Part shown: positions 38,453 through 38,561 of the stretch, piece after piece
Position numbering within the stretch: position 1 is the first letter of the stretch
Layout: the number at the start of each line of letters is the position of its first letter
Source: Saprospiraceae bacterium
GTDB taxonomy: Bacteria; Bacteroidota; Bacteroidia; Chitinophagales; Saprospiraceae
Reading direction: 5' to 3'
Assembly (NCBI GenBank): GCA_013002995.1
Contig: JABDLO010000454.1
Location: 1-38,561 of the forward strand
DNA: 38,561 bases
Translations under genes and position numbers: made by a program
Notes under the pieces: model-generated
The model's input: only the letters and a program-made list of their open reading frames with translations
Told to the model about the DNA's origin: nothing
The model's database searches: none

Positions 38453-38561
38453 ATAACTGTCAATGATGGAAATGGCCGAGCTGTCAGACTAGCCATGAAT
38501 CTTTTTTTGATGAAGGCTGGTTATCCACCAGCATTTATCCTCACTAAAGATAGAAAGAAGT
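38453..38561 (+). pseudogene. 5'-truncated Fic-domain remnant, running off the window
   Basis: The frame after the stop TAA at 38450 reads ITVNDGNGR, then [17 protein letters not shown] and [10 protein letters not shown]. This is the end of the Fic motif (HPFxDGNGR) and the helix after it, with the typical MNLxLMKxGYPPAFI pattern. The catalytic HPF preceding DGNGR is missing, replaced by ITV just after the stop. No Fic-like sequence is found upstream in any frame. So the 5' half of the gene, including the AMPylation His, is lost or displaced. The first in-frame ATG is 38495. The downstream part is outside the window, so the remnant could be longer. Confidence 0.65.

Noticed and set aside
38468-38535. 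tRNA-like look (GGAAATGGCCGAG..., hairpin GCTGGT/ACCAGC)
   Set aside because: The stretch translates cleanly as the DGNGR...[12 protein letters not shown] part of a Fic domain; no acceptor stem or anticodon arm can be formed.
1-38561. Mobile element, prophage, CRISPR array or integron
   Set aside because: No transposase, integrase, phage gene or regular short repeat array was found on either strand.

Overview
The window is about 38.6 kb of AT-rich chromosomal DNA from a Bacteroidota bacterium, most likely an environmental Saprospiria/Chitinophagales-type organism. The evidence is two secreted proteins with type IX secretion C-terminal signals (type A at 11365-15591, gliding-associated type B at 27666-29519), several Bacteroidota-style lipoproteins, an ECF sigma module with DUF4097 genes, and promoter elements of the TAnnTTTG type. 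No rRNA, tRNA, CRISPR array, insertion sequence or prophage was seen. Both edges cut genes: a lipoprotein on the minus strand at the left and a 5'-truncated Fic remnant at the right.

Left part (1-8200). A lipoprotein and a patatin phospholipase are followed by the most striking unit. A PAS histidine kinase carrying the heme-pocket residues of FixL overlaps a response regulator that fuses a receiver to a Crp/Fnr DNA-binding module, in effect FixJ and FixK in one chain. Divergent from it is a CBS-domain gene plus a thioredoxin-like/tandem universal stress protein gene. An almost perfect FNR-type palindrome (4195-4210) lies between the two transcription units. Then come an SGNH hydrolase, a di-iron fatty acid hydroxylase and a CAT-family acyltransferase in one operon. 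The acyltransferase appears to begin at an AUA codon.

Middle (8200-25600). A four-gene minus-strand operon encodes an unknown 140-aa protein, a multi-pass membrane protein, a DesK/NarX-type kinase and a LuxR-type regulator. It is divergent from a stand-alone LytTR regulator, with 9-bp direct repeats 12 bp apart in the shared promoter region. A 1408-aa secreted protein with twelve repeats of about 108 residues follows, then a lipoprotein, a sortilin-like beta-propeller protein, an ECF sigma/HEAT anti-sigma/DUF4097/DUF4097 operon and a secreted S9 peptidase.

Right part (25600-38561). Acetyl-CoA synthetase and a type B T9SS protein precede a sugar-handling operon (BadF/NAGK-type kinase, sodium:solute symporter, VOC protein, lipoprotein sugar isomerase/epimerase, phosphoesterase). 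A minus-strand arsenic-type operon (arsR, thioredoxin-like, CSCSS permease, arsF-like, arsG-like) is driven by a promoter whose -7 element sits inside a perfect inverted repeat, the likely ArsR operator. A propeller-only lipoprotein and the Fic remnant close the window.

All functions are read from motifs and family resemblance in the sequence; no database search was run.
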